In this document: piece after piece, positions 8,415-16,289 of the stretch
Position numbering within the stretch: the stretch's first letter is position 1
How the letters are laid out: each line of letters begins with the position of its first letter
Translations under genes and position numbers: made by a program
Notes under the pieces: generated by a model
What the model was told of the DNA's origin: nothing
Seen by the model: only the letters and a program-made list of their open reading frames with translations
The model's database searches: none
Source of the DNA: RBG-13-68-16 sp041494245
GTDB lineage: Bacteria > Acidobacteriota > Thermoanaerobaculia > Thermoanaerobaculales > Thermoanaerobaculaceae
NCBI GenBank assembly: GCA_041494245.1
Contig: JBGQAK010000019.1
Location: 7,435 to 71,434, forward strand
Direction of reading: 5' to 3'
Length of the DNA stretch: 64,000 nt

Positions 8415-9488
8415 ATGCGGGTCCTGCAATTGGTCGCCGCCGACCGCTGGACGGGAGCTGCCGCCACGGCGCTGCAGCTGGCCGAGGCGCTGCGCGCGGC
8501 CGGCGTGGAGTGCGCGTTCGCGTACAGGCCGGGGCGCAACCTCGAGGCGCGGTTGAAGGGCTTCCCGTGGTGCTTCCCCGTGCTCGCGAAAGAGCGCACG
8601 CTCGGTGACGTCCGCGCCGCGATCGCGCGGGTGCGCGAGCTGGCTTCCGCCTTCGATCTGGTCCATGTCCACCTCCCGCACGACCACCTCATCGCGCGCC
8701 AGGCGCTCAAGGGCTCGCCGCTGCCGCTCATTCGCGGGATCCATCATTTCGGCCATCTGCGACCAGCCCCCTACCACCGCTGGCTGTTCCGCGGTCTACG
8801 CGGGGTCGGCCTGGCGAGCGCCGAGATGAACGCAGCCATCCGGCGCCTTCCTGGTCTCCGCGCCGTGCCGGCGGGTGTGCTCCCGGTCGCGCTGGAGGGC
8901 CGCTTCCAGAGGGGGGGCTCGCGTCAGGCGGGGCGCGACCGCCTGGGGATCGCCGCGGATGCCTTCGTCGCCGGCTGCATCGGCAAGCTCGACCGCGGGC
9001 GCGGGCACGACCTGTTCATTCGCGCCGTCTCGGCCACCTCGGGCGTGCACGGGGTGATCATTGGCAAGGGCCCGTTCGAGTCGGCGTTGAGGAAGCTCGC
9101 CCACGCCCTCGATATTGAGAAGCGTCTCAAATTCGCGGGGTACGTCGAGGACGGCCTGGAGGACCTCTACGCGGCCATGGACCTGTTCGTCTTCCCGGCC
9201 GCCGGCTCCGACCACGCCCACCGGGCGATCGCCGAAGCCTCGGCGTGCGCGGTTCCAACGGTTGCAGCCGACCTGCCCGGGGTCCGCGACCTGGTCGAAC
9301 CCGGGGTGACCGGCGAGCTGTATCCGGCCGGGGACGCGGCCGCCCTCGCCGTCGCTTTGGCCTCCTGGGCCCGTGATCCCGCCCGCTGCAAGGCGGCCGG
9401 GGACATCGCCTCCAGCCGTGCCCACGCGCTCTGGACGCCGAAGCGCTTGGCAGAAGCCGCGTTGCAGCTTTACGGGGCCGCAGTCTAA
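8415..9488 (+). CDS. GT4-family glycosyltransferase
   Basis: A 357-aa GT-B fold transferase that would add a sugar from a nucleotide donor to a lipid or glycan acceptor on the cytoplasmic side. The N-terminus MRVLQLVAADRWTGAAATALQLAEALRAAG is the usual acceptor-domain start. The C-terminal donor domain has GCIGKLDRGRGHDLFIRA, IGKGPFE, FAGYVEDGLEDLYAAMDLFVFPA and HRAIAEASACAVPTVAADLPG, the GT4 donor-site pattern with the conserved Glu. The ATG at 8415 is chosen because the frame upstream is antisense to the ligase-like gene. It is divergent from the Trm112-like gene. Substrate is not predictable. Confidence 0.88.
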   Translation: MRVLQLVAADRWTGAAATALQLAEALRAAGVECAFAYRPGRNLEARLKGFPWCFPVLAKERTLGDVRAAIARVRELASAFDLVHVHLPHDHLIARQALKGSPLPLIRGIHHFGHLRPAPYHRWLFRGLRGVGLASAEMNAAIRRLPGLRAVPAGVLPVALEGRFQRGGSRQAGRDRLGIAADAFVAGCIGKLDRGRGHDLFIRAVSATSGVHGVIIGKGPFESALRKLAHALDIEKRLKFAGYVEDGLEDLYAAMDLFVFPAAGSDHAHRAIAEASACAVPTVAADLPGVRDLVEPGVTGELYPAGDAAALAVALASWARDPARCKAAGDIASSRAHALWTPKRLAEAALQLYGAAV

Positions 9489-9502
9489 GAGTTGACCGCC
9501 AC

Positions 9503-9530
9503 TTGACAAAAGGGAATTGCGGGATAGATT
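9503..9530 (+). promoter_or_regulatory. Sigma-70 promoter of the tetR gene
   Basis: TTGACA (9503-9508), 16-nt spacer, TAGATT (9525-9530). The predicted transcript starts around 9537, inside the palindromic operator and only about 14 nt before the ATG. Confidence 0.7.
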
Positions 9531-9532
9531 AA

Positions 9533-9550
9533 AAACCGAACGGTCGGTTT
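9533..9550. promoter_or_regulatory. TetR-type palindromic operator
   Basis: AAACCGAACGGTCGGTTT: 7-bp perfect inverted arms (AAACCGA / TCGGTTT) around ACGG. It abuts the ATG of the tetR gene and covers the expected transcription start, which suggests autorepression. The architecture is typical of TetR-family operators. Confidence 0.75.
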
Positions 9551-10213
9551 ATGAATCAAACGGAGAAATCCGAGCGCAGCCGCGACCAGCTTCTCGAGGC
9601 CGCGCTCCACCTCTTCTCGACCCAGGGGTACCGGGCGACCAGCGTGCGCGAGATCGCGGCCCGCGCCGGCGTCTCGACGGGCAACGTCTACCACCACTTT
9701 CCCGACAAGGAGACGCTCTTCCGCATTCTCCTCGACCGGTACTGGGCCGCCATCGAAAGCCCCGACTTCCCGTTCAACAAGGCGCTCGCGAGCGGCACGT
9801 TCCCGGACAACCTCGAGGAACTCGGTCGCGCCTCGCGCGAGAGCGTGAGCCAGTACCGGCGGTACGTGGCGCTCATCTACGTCGACGTGGTCGAATTCGA
9901 AGGCGGCCACATCCGCAAGTTCTACTCCGAGATGGCCAAACGGTTCGGGAGCTTCATGGCCAACCACCACGTGGCCGAGGCCAAGGACCACCGCCTGCGT
10001 CCCGAGGTCTCGCCGCTCTCCGCGGTGATGCTGGCAGGGCGCTTCTTCCTCAACTACTTCGCGGTCGAGATTCTGTTCGGAGTGCCAAACCACTTCGGGA
10101 AGAACACGGACGAGGTGGTGGCCGAAATCGCCGACATCCTGCGCCACGGAATCGTGCGCCGGGACCGAGAACCCGTCGATCCCGCGAGGCCCGGCAGAGG
10201 GGCGACGAGGTGA
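9551..10213 (+). CDS. TetR/AcrR-family transcriptional regulator
   Basis: A 220-aa repressor-type protein. Residues about 8-56 form the TetR helix-turn-helix: LLEAALHLFSTQGYRATSVREIAARAGVSTGNVYHHFPDKETLF. The C-terminal ligand domain is divergent, so the inducer is unknown. The ATG at 9551 lies directly behind a palindromic operator and there is no good Shine-Dalgarno sequence, consistent with a very short leader. It precedes a TonB receptor and a long acyl-CoA/lipid cluster in the same direction, so control of those genes by a fatty-acyl or lipid ligand is plausible but inferred. The operator sequence was not seen again elsewhere in the window. Confidence 0.9.
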   Translation: MNQTEKSERSRDQLLEAALHLFSTQGYRATSVREIAARAGVSTGNVYHHFPDKETLFRILLDRYWAAIESPDFPFNKALASGTFPDNLEELGRASRESVSQYRRYVALIYVDVVEFEGGHIRKFYSEMAKRFGSFMANHHVAEAKDHRLRPEVSPLSAVMLAGRFFLNYFAVEILFGVPNHFGKNTDEVVAEIADILRHGIVRRDREPVDPARPGRGATR

Positions 10214-10296
10214 GGCGTGATCGAACCCAACGGGGCCAGGGGGGCCCTTGCTTTTCATTAACGGAGACAGGGCGCGTTTGCGCCCGGGAGGAAACA

Positions 10297-13113
10297 ATGG
10301 GGATCGGATGGCTTCGTAGGCAACGCACCTGGAACTGGCCGGCCGTGTCCATGGCCGCCGTCTGTTTGCTCGCCGTCTTCCTGGCGGCACCGGTCAGGGC
10401 ACAGGTCAATAATGGAGAGATCGAGCTGCAGGTCTCCGACACCGGCAAGCTACCGCTGCCCGGCGTAACCGCCAGGCTGACCAGCCCGGTCACGGGCCTT
10501 GCCCGGACAATGGTGACAGATGCCGCAGGCGTCGCGCGCTTCGCCGCCCTGCCGCCCGGCACCTACAACGTCCGCATTGAACTGGAGGGCTTCGTGCCGG
10601 TGGCCGAGGAAGACCTTGCCCTACGAGTCGGGCAGACGCTGCGGGTCAACGCGGTCATGCAGCAGGCAAAGGCGACCACCGAGGCGGTCACCGTGAGAGC
10701 CGAGGCGCCGCTCGTGGATGTCGTCAAGACCGACTCCTCCACCAACATCGTCCCTGAGCAGATCCAGGCGCTGCCGGTGCCGGACCGCGACTTCCAGAAA
10801 CTGGCGTTCATCGCCCCCGGCGTGGAGCGCGAGCGCGGAGGGTACCGCTTCATCGGCGGCGGCCCGGTGGTCGGCGCAGGCGGCAACGCTTCGCAGGCCA
10901 CGATCATGGTGGACGGCGTGGACTTCACCGACCCGGCCCTCGGCCTGGCGCGGGCCCGCATCTCCCAGGACTCGATCCGCGAGTTCAGGGTCATCAACAA
11001 CAGGTTCGACACGGAGATCGGCGGCTCCGCGGGCGGGGCTCTCTCGATCGTGACGCGCTCGGGAACCAACCTCCTCGCGGGGACCGTGTTCGGCTTCTAC
11101 CGCGCCGACAGCCTGCGCGCCAAAGGGGCGCTCGAGAAGCAGAGCCTCCCCTACGATCGCGGCCAGTACGGGTTCTCGCTCGGCGGGCCGATCGTCAAGG
11201 ACAAGACGCACTTCTTCCTGTCCGCCGAGTACGTCACTGAGGACAACATCTTGCTGTTCCGGCCCGGCGGTGCGTACTCCGCGCTCGCCGCCGACATCAA
11301 GCACCCGTTCAACCAGACGCTGGGGTTCGGGAGCATCGACCACTCGTTCTCCGACAGCCAGCGCCTGGCTGCCAAGCTCGTCTATGAGAAGTACCGCGAG
11401 CAGAACTTCCACGTCGGCGGCGTCTCCGACCAGTCGTGGGGCAACCAGCTCAACCGCGACAACTGGAATCTCTCCTTCGAGCACACCCTCATCCCCAACC
11501 AGAACTACCTCAACGAGCTGCACGTCCAGGTCGGGACCCGGAAGTACACCGAGCCCACCAACTCCACCGCGGTGGAGGAGTGGTTCTCGTCGGGGAACAC
11601 GCTGAAGACCGGCACGAACACGACCGGCCACCTGGTCGGTGATGGCACGGAGTGGGAGATCCGCGACACGGCCCACGTGTACCTCGACACGCACGAACTG
11701 AAGATGGGGATCGGCTTCCAGCACATCAAGGAGCGCTCCGACATACCCACGTTCTCGAATGGGACCTTCACCTACCTCACCGACACCCGCGCTCTTCCGG
11801 TCCTCTACCTCTACGGGGTCGGCTCGGCCAATGTCACCAAGTCCACCGACCTTTACAGCGCGTTCATCCAGGACGACTGGCGGCCGGCCTCCAACCTCAC
11901 AGTCAACCTCGGCCTGCGCTACGACCTCGACACCGACGGCAACGACCCCGACTTCAAGCACCCGCTGGTCCCCAACGGGCGCAAGCGCGACATCAACAAC
12001 TACCAGCCGCGGGTGGGTTTTTCGTGGGACCTTGCGGGCGACGGCAAGAACCTGATCCGCGGCGGGATCGGACGGTTCACCGGCCGCTTCCTGCTGATAC
12101 CCGCGTTCACGGAGCTACAACAGAACGGGGTCACGGGGCGAACCCTGTACACCCGCGTCAACGGCTACATCTACTGCGTTGCGGCCGGCATCTACGATCC
12201 GACCAAGTGCCCGTACCCGATCCTCGACCCGAACAACCCGACCACTACTGGGATGCTTCAGAAGCCGGCGATCACCCTCATCGACACCACGTTTGTGAAC
12301 CCGTACGCGGACCAGCTCACCCTCGGCTGGACCACGCGGCTCGGCGCATCGAACGTCTTCTTCGACACCGAGGGAATCTGGGTCAAGGGGCACGACGAGA
12401 TCTTCGTCCGCGACAAGAACTGGAGCGGCAACGCTCTCGTCCGACCGAACACCAACTACGCACAGATCAACACGTACACGAACGACGGGCACTCCGAGTA
12501 CAAGGCGCTGGTGTTCAGCCTCAACGGCACGCTGAAGGGCGGCCACCTGGTCACGGCCTCGTTCACGGTCTCGGACAAGAAGAACCTCTCCGACGACTTC
12601 AGCCCCGAGTACACGGCCGGCTACCCCAACGACCCCGCGAACCCGGAGGGAGAGTGGGGACATGCCCGGTCCTGGGAGCGGTACCGGATCGTGGTGTCGG
12701 GTGTGTTCAGACTGCCGTGGGAAATGACCCTTGCCCCGATCGCCGAGTTCGGCTCCGGCCAACCTTGGACGCATCGCCTCGGCTACGACTACAACGGAGA
12801 TTCGTTCAACTCCGACCGCGCCCCGGGCGTCGAGCGCAACGGTGAGAGCGGCCCGCCGTTCCGCCAGCTCTCGCTCCGGCTCACCAAGGCGTTCAAACTT
12901 GCAGCGGCAAGCCGGCTCGAGGTGCTGGTCGAGGCGTACAACCTCTTCAACACCGTCAACTACGACGTCAACTCAATCAACGCCGGGGAGTTCCTGAGTG
13001 GGCCCACAATCGCGAACCCGAAGGCCGCGTACGTGGCAAACCCCAACTTCGGCAAGTACTTGTCAACCCTGCCCGGACGGGAGATTCAGCTCGGACTGAG
13101 GTATTCGTTCTAG
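10297..13113 (+). CDS. TonB-dependent receptor with N-terminal carboxypeptidase-regulatory-like domain (Oar type)
   Basis: A 938-aa outer-membrane receptor. It has a signal peptide (about residues 1-33, hydrophobic AAVCLLAVFLAAPVRAQ). A CarboxypepD_reg/CnaB-like beta domain follows (PLPGVTARLTSPVTGL...YNVRIELEGF, about 35-110), then a plug domain (RIS QDSIREFRVINNRFDTEIGG region) and a long barrel with SAFIQDDWRPASNLTVNLGLRYD. It ends in the aromatic terminus GLRYSF, the usual outer-membrane assembly signal. The ATG at 10297 is preceded by GGGAGGAAACA. This architecture is characteristic of acidobacterial and myxobacterial Oar-like receptors. The ligand is unknown; the neighbouring lipid genes hint at a hydrophobic substrate, as inference only. 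Confidence 0.9.
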   Translation: MGIGWLRRQRTWNWPAVSMAAVCLLAVFLAAPVRAQVNNGEIELQVSDTGKLPLPGVTARLTSPVTGLARTMVTDAAGVARFAALPPGTYNVRIELEGFVPVAEEDLALRVGQTLRVNAVMQQAKATTEAVTVRAEAPLVDVVKTDSSTNIVPEQIQALPVPDRDFQKLAFIAPGVERERGGYRFIGGGPVVGAGGNASQATIMVDGVDFTDPALGLARARISQDSIREFRVINNRFDTEIGGSAGGALSIVTRSGTNLLAGTVFGFYRADSLRAKGALEKQSLPYDRGQYGFSLGGPIVKDKTHFFLSAEYVTEDNILLFRPGGAYSALAADIKHPFNQTLGFGSIDHSFSDSQRLAAKLVYEKYREQNFHVGGVSDQSWGNQLNRDNWNLSFEHTLIPNQNYLNELHVQVGTRKYTEPTNSTAVEEWFSSGNTLKTGTNTTGHLVGDGTEWEIRDTAHVYLDTHELKMGIGFQHIKERSDIPTFSNGTFTYLTDTRALPVLYLYGVGSANVTKSTDLYSAFIQDDWRPASNLTVNLGLRYDLDTDGNDPDFKHPLVPNGRKRDINNYQPRVGFSWDLAGDGKNLIRGGIGRFTGRFLLIPAFTELQQNGVTGRTLYTRVNGYIYCVAAGIYDPTKCPYPILDPNNPTTTGMLQKPAITLIDTTFVNPYADQLTLGWTTRLGASNVFFDTEGIWVKGHDEIFVRDKNWSGNALVRPNTNYAQINTYTNDGHSEYKALVFSLNGTLKGGHLVTASFTVSDKKNLSDDFSPEYTAGYPNDPANPEGEWGHARSWERYRIVVSGVFRLPWEMTLAPIAEFGSGQPWTHRLGYDYNGDSFNSDRAPGVERNGESGPPFRQLSLRLTKAFKLAAASRLEVLVEAYNLFNTVNYDVNSINAGEFLSGPTIANPKAAYVANPNFGKYLSTLPGREIQLGLRYSF

Positions 13114-13115
13114 AG

Positions 13116-13143
13116 ACAGGCCACAGGGCGCAGGGAACAGGGG
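13116..13143. repeat. Heptanucleotide tract, NCAGGGN class
   Basis: Four period-7 units after the TonB receptor stop: ACAGGCC, ACAGGGC, GCAGGGA, ACAGGGG. The same consensus recurs at 15106, 16177 and 17816. Confidence 0.75.
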
Positions 13144-13227
13144 TCCGACCCCCCGGACCTGCGCCATGCGGGCCGCAAGGCATCGGAGAGCGGCGAGGTA
13201 GGACCTGGGCTCCGGGAGGTTCAACGC

Positions 13228-14013
13228 ATGGCGATCGAGACGGGGTTGAAAGGTAAGGTGGTGATCGTGACGGGGGCGGCGGCCGGCATCGGCCGGGCCA
13301 CGGCACTCGCGTTCGCGCGCGAGGGTGCGCGGGTGGCCGGGTGGGACCTCGCCGACGCCACGGCGGCCACGCTCGTCCAGGAGCTCCAAAGCGTGGGCGG
13401 CGAGGCGCTCTTTCTCAAGGTCAACGTCACCGACGGCAGTGCCGTGGCCGCCGCAACGGATGCAGTGGCCAAACGGTGGGGCCGTATCGACGTGCTGGTC
13501 AACAACGCCGGGATCGTGCGCGATGCGCAGCTCGTCAAGTCCAAGGACGGAGCGGTCATCTCCACCATGACCGACGAGGCATGGGATGCGGTGATCAACG
13601 TCAACCTCAAGGGCGTCTTCCTGTGCACGCGCGCGGTGGTTCCGCATATGATCGCCGGTGGTGGCGGGGTGATCCTGAACGCCTCCTCTGTGGTCGGGCT
13701 GTACGGCAACTTCGGCCAGACCAACTACGCGGCCACCAAGGGCGGGCTGATCACGATGACAAAGACGTGGGCGCGCGAGCTCGGCAAGTACAAGATCCGG
13801 GTCAACGCGGTGGCACCAGGTTTCATTGCCACCGAGATCCTCGCTTCCATGCCCGAGAAGGTGATCGAGAACATGGTGTCGCACACACCCCTCGGGCGGA
13901 TGGGCAAGCCGGAGGAGATCGCGGGGACGTATGTCTGGCTCGCCTCCGACGCTGCGTCGTATGTGCACGGCACGGTGATCTCGGTGGACGGCGGAATCGT
14001 TCTGGGAACATAG
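13228..14013 (+). CDS. FabG-like short-chain dehydrogenase/reductase
   Basis: A 261-aa classical SDR with the NAD(P) motif TGAAAGIG (residues 15-22), NNAG (92-95), catalytic Ser in NASSVVG (153/154), and Tyr167-x-x-x-Lys171 in YAATK. The tail SVDGG is also typical. The usual reaction is reduction of a 3-oxoacyl-ACP/CoA or oxidation of the 3-hydroxy form. An Asp (D40) ends beta-2 (AGWDLAD), which usually favours NAD(H). The ATG at 13228 follows GGGAGG. It is the first gene after the TonB receptor and precedes the KASIII-like gene, so a role in a 3-oxoacyl intermediate is likely; substrate and direction are inferred. Confidence 0.92.
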   Translation: MAIETGLKGKVVIVTGAAAGIGRATALAFAREGARVAGWDLADATAATLVQELQSVGGEALFLKVNVTDGSAVAAATDAVAKRWGRIDVLVNNAGIVRDAQLVKSKDGAVISTMTDEAWDAVINVNLKGVFLCTRAVVPHMIAGGGGVILNASSVVGLYGNFGQTNYAATKGGLITMTKTWARELGKYKIRVNAVAPGFIATEILASMPEKVIENMVSHTPLGRMGKPEEIAGTYVWLASDAASYVHGTVISVDGGIVLGT

Positions 14014-14107
14014 GGACGTGGGGCCGGCGCGCAGCGCCGGCGTGCGACCCGTCTTCGGCGGGATACGCGCCCCACACCGCATCAATCGAGGGCATGAGGA
14101 GCACCGC

Positions 14108-15103
14108 ATGAACCGTTACGCGAACATCGTCTCCACTGGATGTTACCTGCCCGAGCGCGAGATCACGAACGACGAGCTGCGGAAGAGGTTCGATTCGGCG
14201 CTGCCCGAGTTCGTAAACAAGATGGAGGAATCGAGCGGCATCACCAGCCGCTGGTGGGCGCCGGAGGACTGGGCCACCTCGGACGTGGCTCTGCCGGCGG
14301 CCAGGCAGGCCATCGAGCGGGCGGGGCGGGAACCGGAGGACGTGGACCTCATCATCCTGGGCACCGACTCTCCCGACTACATCACACCGGCAACCTCGGT
14401 CGTGCTTCAACACAAGCTGGGGGCCAAGAACGCCGGCACCTTCGACGTCGGGTGCGCGTGCGCGTCGTTCCCCACGGCGCTGGCCGCCGGCGCCGGCATG
14501 ATCGCCACGAACCCGGGGCTCGACACGGTGCTGGTCGTCGGGGTCTACCTCATGCACAAGCTCACCGGCCCCAACGACCCGATGGTTTTCTTCTACGGTG
14601 ACGGCGCCGGGGCGGCGGTGCTCGAGCCGCGCAAGACATCTGGCTTCGTCTCTTCGGCGAGCCAGGCCGGAGGGGAGTACCACCGGCACTGGGGGATCTA
14701 CTCAGGAGGCACGTTTGAACCGGCCACGGTGGAGTCGGTCCAGGCCGGCCGCACCACGGTGAAGATCCTCGACCGGTACCCACCCGAGATCAACCACGAA
14801 GGTTGGCCACGTCTGACCCGGAAGGTGGCCAAGGCCGGGGGCTTCCAGCTCGCCGACATCGACCTGATCATCTTCACCCAGGTCCGCAAGCCCTCGATCG
14901 AGCTGGTGATGGCCGACCTCGGGCTCCCGATGGAGAAGACGCACACGATCATGGAAAGGTGGGGCTACACTGGCTCCGCGTGCATCCCCATGGCCCTCGA
15001 CGATGCCGTCGCGAAGGGCAAGGTGCACTCCGGGGACTTGCTGGTGCTCGTGGGCTCGGGTGTGGGATATAACCAGGCGGCGGCCGCGTTCAGAATGCCA
15101 TGA
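14108..15103 (+). CDS. KASIII/FabH-like thiolase-fold protein with altered active site
   Basis: A 331-aa member of the 3-oxoacyl-ACP synthase III family. The family nucleophile is kept (Cys118 in FDVGCACAS, with a second Cys116), as are the FYGDGAGA glycine motif and the C-terminal strand GSGVGYN. The two other triad residues are not. Where FabH has the HQAN histidine this protein has Thr257 in FTQVR, and where FabH has the Asn of GNTSAAS it has Tyr287 in WGYTGSA. Decarboxylative condensation by the normal mechanism is therefore doubtful. It could be an acyltransferase, a non-decarboxylating condensing enzyme or a partner of the thiolase at 18667. The ATG at 14108 follows GAGGAG. Confidence 0.85.
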   Translation: MNRYANIVSTGCYLPEREITNDELRKRFDSALPEFVNKMEESSGITSRWWAPEDWATSDVALPAARQAIERAGREPEDVDLIILGTDSPDYITPATSVVLQHKLGAKNAGTFDVGCACASFPTALAAGAGMIATNPGLDTVLVVGVYLMHKLTGPNDPMVFFYGDGAGAAVLEPRKTSGFVSSASQAGGEYHRHWGIYSGGTFEPATVESVQAGRTTVKILDRYPPEINHEGWPRLTRKVAKAGGFQLADIDLIIFTQVRKPSIELVMADLGLPMEKTHTIMERWGYTGSACIPMALDDAVAKGKVHSGDLLVLVGSGVGYNQAAAAFRMP

Positions 15104-15105
15104 GG

Positions 15106-15147
15106 ACAGGGGTCAGGGCACAGGGCGTAGGGCGCAGGGAGAAAGGC
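15106..15147. repeat. Heptanucleotide tract, NCAGGGN class
   Basis: Six period-7 units directly after the KASIII-like stop codon: ACAGGGG, TCAGGGC, ACAGGGC, GTAGGGC, GCAGGGA, GAAAGGC. It occupies the gap before the next gene. Confidence 0.8.
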
Positions 15148-15206
15148 ACAAGATCGCTGCCACTGGCCCCAGCTGCTCTGCCCCTGCTCCCCGACTGGAA
15201 AGCCGA

Positions 15207-16121
15207 ATGAAGGCAAGGACGGTGTTGGTGCTCGCGGTGGCTGGCGCGGTGGTCATCGCAGCCTTCGTCGGGGCGTGGCTGTTCTTCAAGCGACCGCTGG
15301 AAGTCTGGAACTGGATGAACCGGCGCGCCCTCGTGCGCGCTGGTCTCACGCAGAAGAGCGTCGCGACACCGGTCGGAGCGCAGACCGTTTTCGTAGGCGG
15401 AAGCGGACCGGTGCTCGTGCTTCTCCACGGCGCCGGCGATCAGGCCGGCACGTGGGCGAAGGTGGCGCCGCACCTCATCAAGGAGCACACGCTGATCGTG
15501 CCCGACCTGCCCGGCCACGGTGACAGTGCCCCACGCTCCGGTCCCATCGAGATCAGCGCCGTGCTTGCGGGGGTCGAGGCGGTGCTCGACGCGCTCGCCC
15601 CTCGTCAGAGGGTTGTCCTCGTCGGTAACTCGCTGGGCGCCTGGATGGCCATGCTCTTCGCGCACGCTCACCCGGAGCGCGTGGCGCTTGCCGTGTGCAT
15701 CGACGGCGGTGCGATCAAAGGCCACAACGTTCACGCGCGGGTTTTGCCAAAGACCCGCGCCGAGGCCCGCGAGTCGGTGAACCAGACCCGCGATCCGGCG
15801 AGCGCATACGTCCCTAACTTCGTGCTCGACGACATCGTCCGCCAGGCGCGCGAGGGTCCGTTGGCCCGCCTCGCCGCGACCGTTGCGACGATGGAGGCGT
15901 ATGTGCTCGACGACACGCAGCTCCGCGAGCTGCGGGTCCCGGTCCAGCTCATCTGGGGCGCCTCCGACCGCCTCGTGCCGCTCGACTACGCCGAGCGGAT
16001 GAAGGCGCAGCTCCCGCAGGCAGGCCTTTTCACGATCGAGGGCTGCGGCCACGTCCCGCAGGTGGAGTGCCCCGACAAGCTCCTCGCGGCCCTCCGCCAG
16101 GCGCTGAAGGCTGGGCCATGA
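15207..16121 (+). CDS. Membrane-anchored alpha/beta hydrolase
   Basis: A 304-aa alpha/beta-hydrolase with an uncleaved-looking N-terminal hydrophobic anchor (residues about 4-27, VLVLAVAGAVVIAAFVGAWLFF), so the catalytic domain is probably periplasmic. The oxyanion region is LLHGAG, the nucleophile elbow GNSLGAW, the acid Asp in GASDRLVP and the His in GCGHVPQVE, so the triad is complete. The ATG at 15207 is chosen because upstream codons in frame are repeat-derived. It is the first of three hydrolases in the cluster. Esterase or thioesterase action on a lipid product is likely; the substrate is unknown. Confidence 0.85.
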   Translation: MKARTVLVLAVAGAVVIAAFVGAWLFFKRPLEVWNWMNRRALVRAGLTQKSVATPVGAQTVFVGGSGPVLVLLHGAGDQAGTWAKVAPHLIKEHTLIVPDLPGHGDSAPRSGPIEISAVLAGVEAVLDALAPRQRVVLVGNSLGAWMAMLFAHAHPERVALAVCIDGGAIKGHNVHARVLPKTRAEARESVNQTRDPASAYVPNFVLDDIVRQAREGPLARLAATVATMEAYVLDDTQLRELRVPVQLIWGASDRLVPLDYAERMKAQLPQAGLFTIEGCGHVPQVECPDKLLAALRQALKAGP

Positions 16122-16176
16122 GGTCCGGCGCGCGCTCCGCGATCGCTTCGGCGTTGCGCTCCGCCGGTCCGCGAGG

Positions 16177-16261
16177 AAAGGGGACAGAGAACAGGGCACA
16201 GCGACACCCCGGAGATCACGCAATAAGTTGCTACTGTCCCCTGTCCCCCGTCCCCTGCGCT
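16177..16261. repeat. Inverted pair of heptanucleotide tracts (hairpin-forming)
   Basis: Left arm 16177-16204 carries AAAGGGG, ACAGAGA, ACAGGGC, ACAGCGA. Right arm 16234-16261 carries CTGTCCC, CTGTCCC, CCGTCCC, CTGCGCT, roughly the reverse complement of the left arm. The two arms could pair in RNA across about 29 nt. This is the only place in the window where both orientations of the heptamer face each other. Confidence 0.7.
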
Positions 16262-16289
16262 TCGCGCCCTGGTCGGGCGGGAGGGCGGC

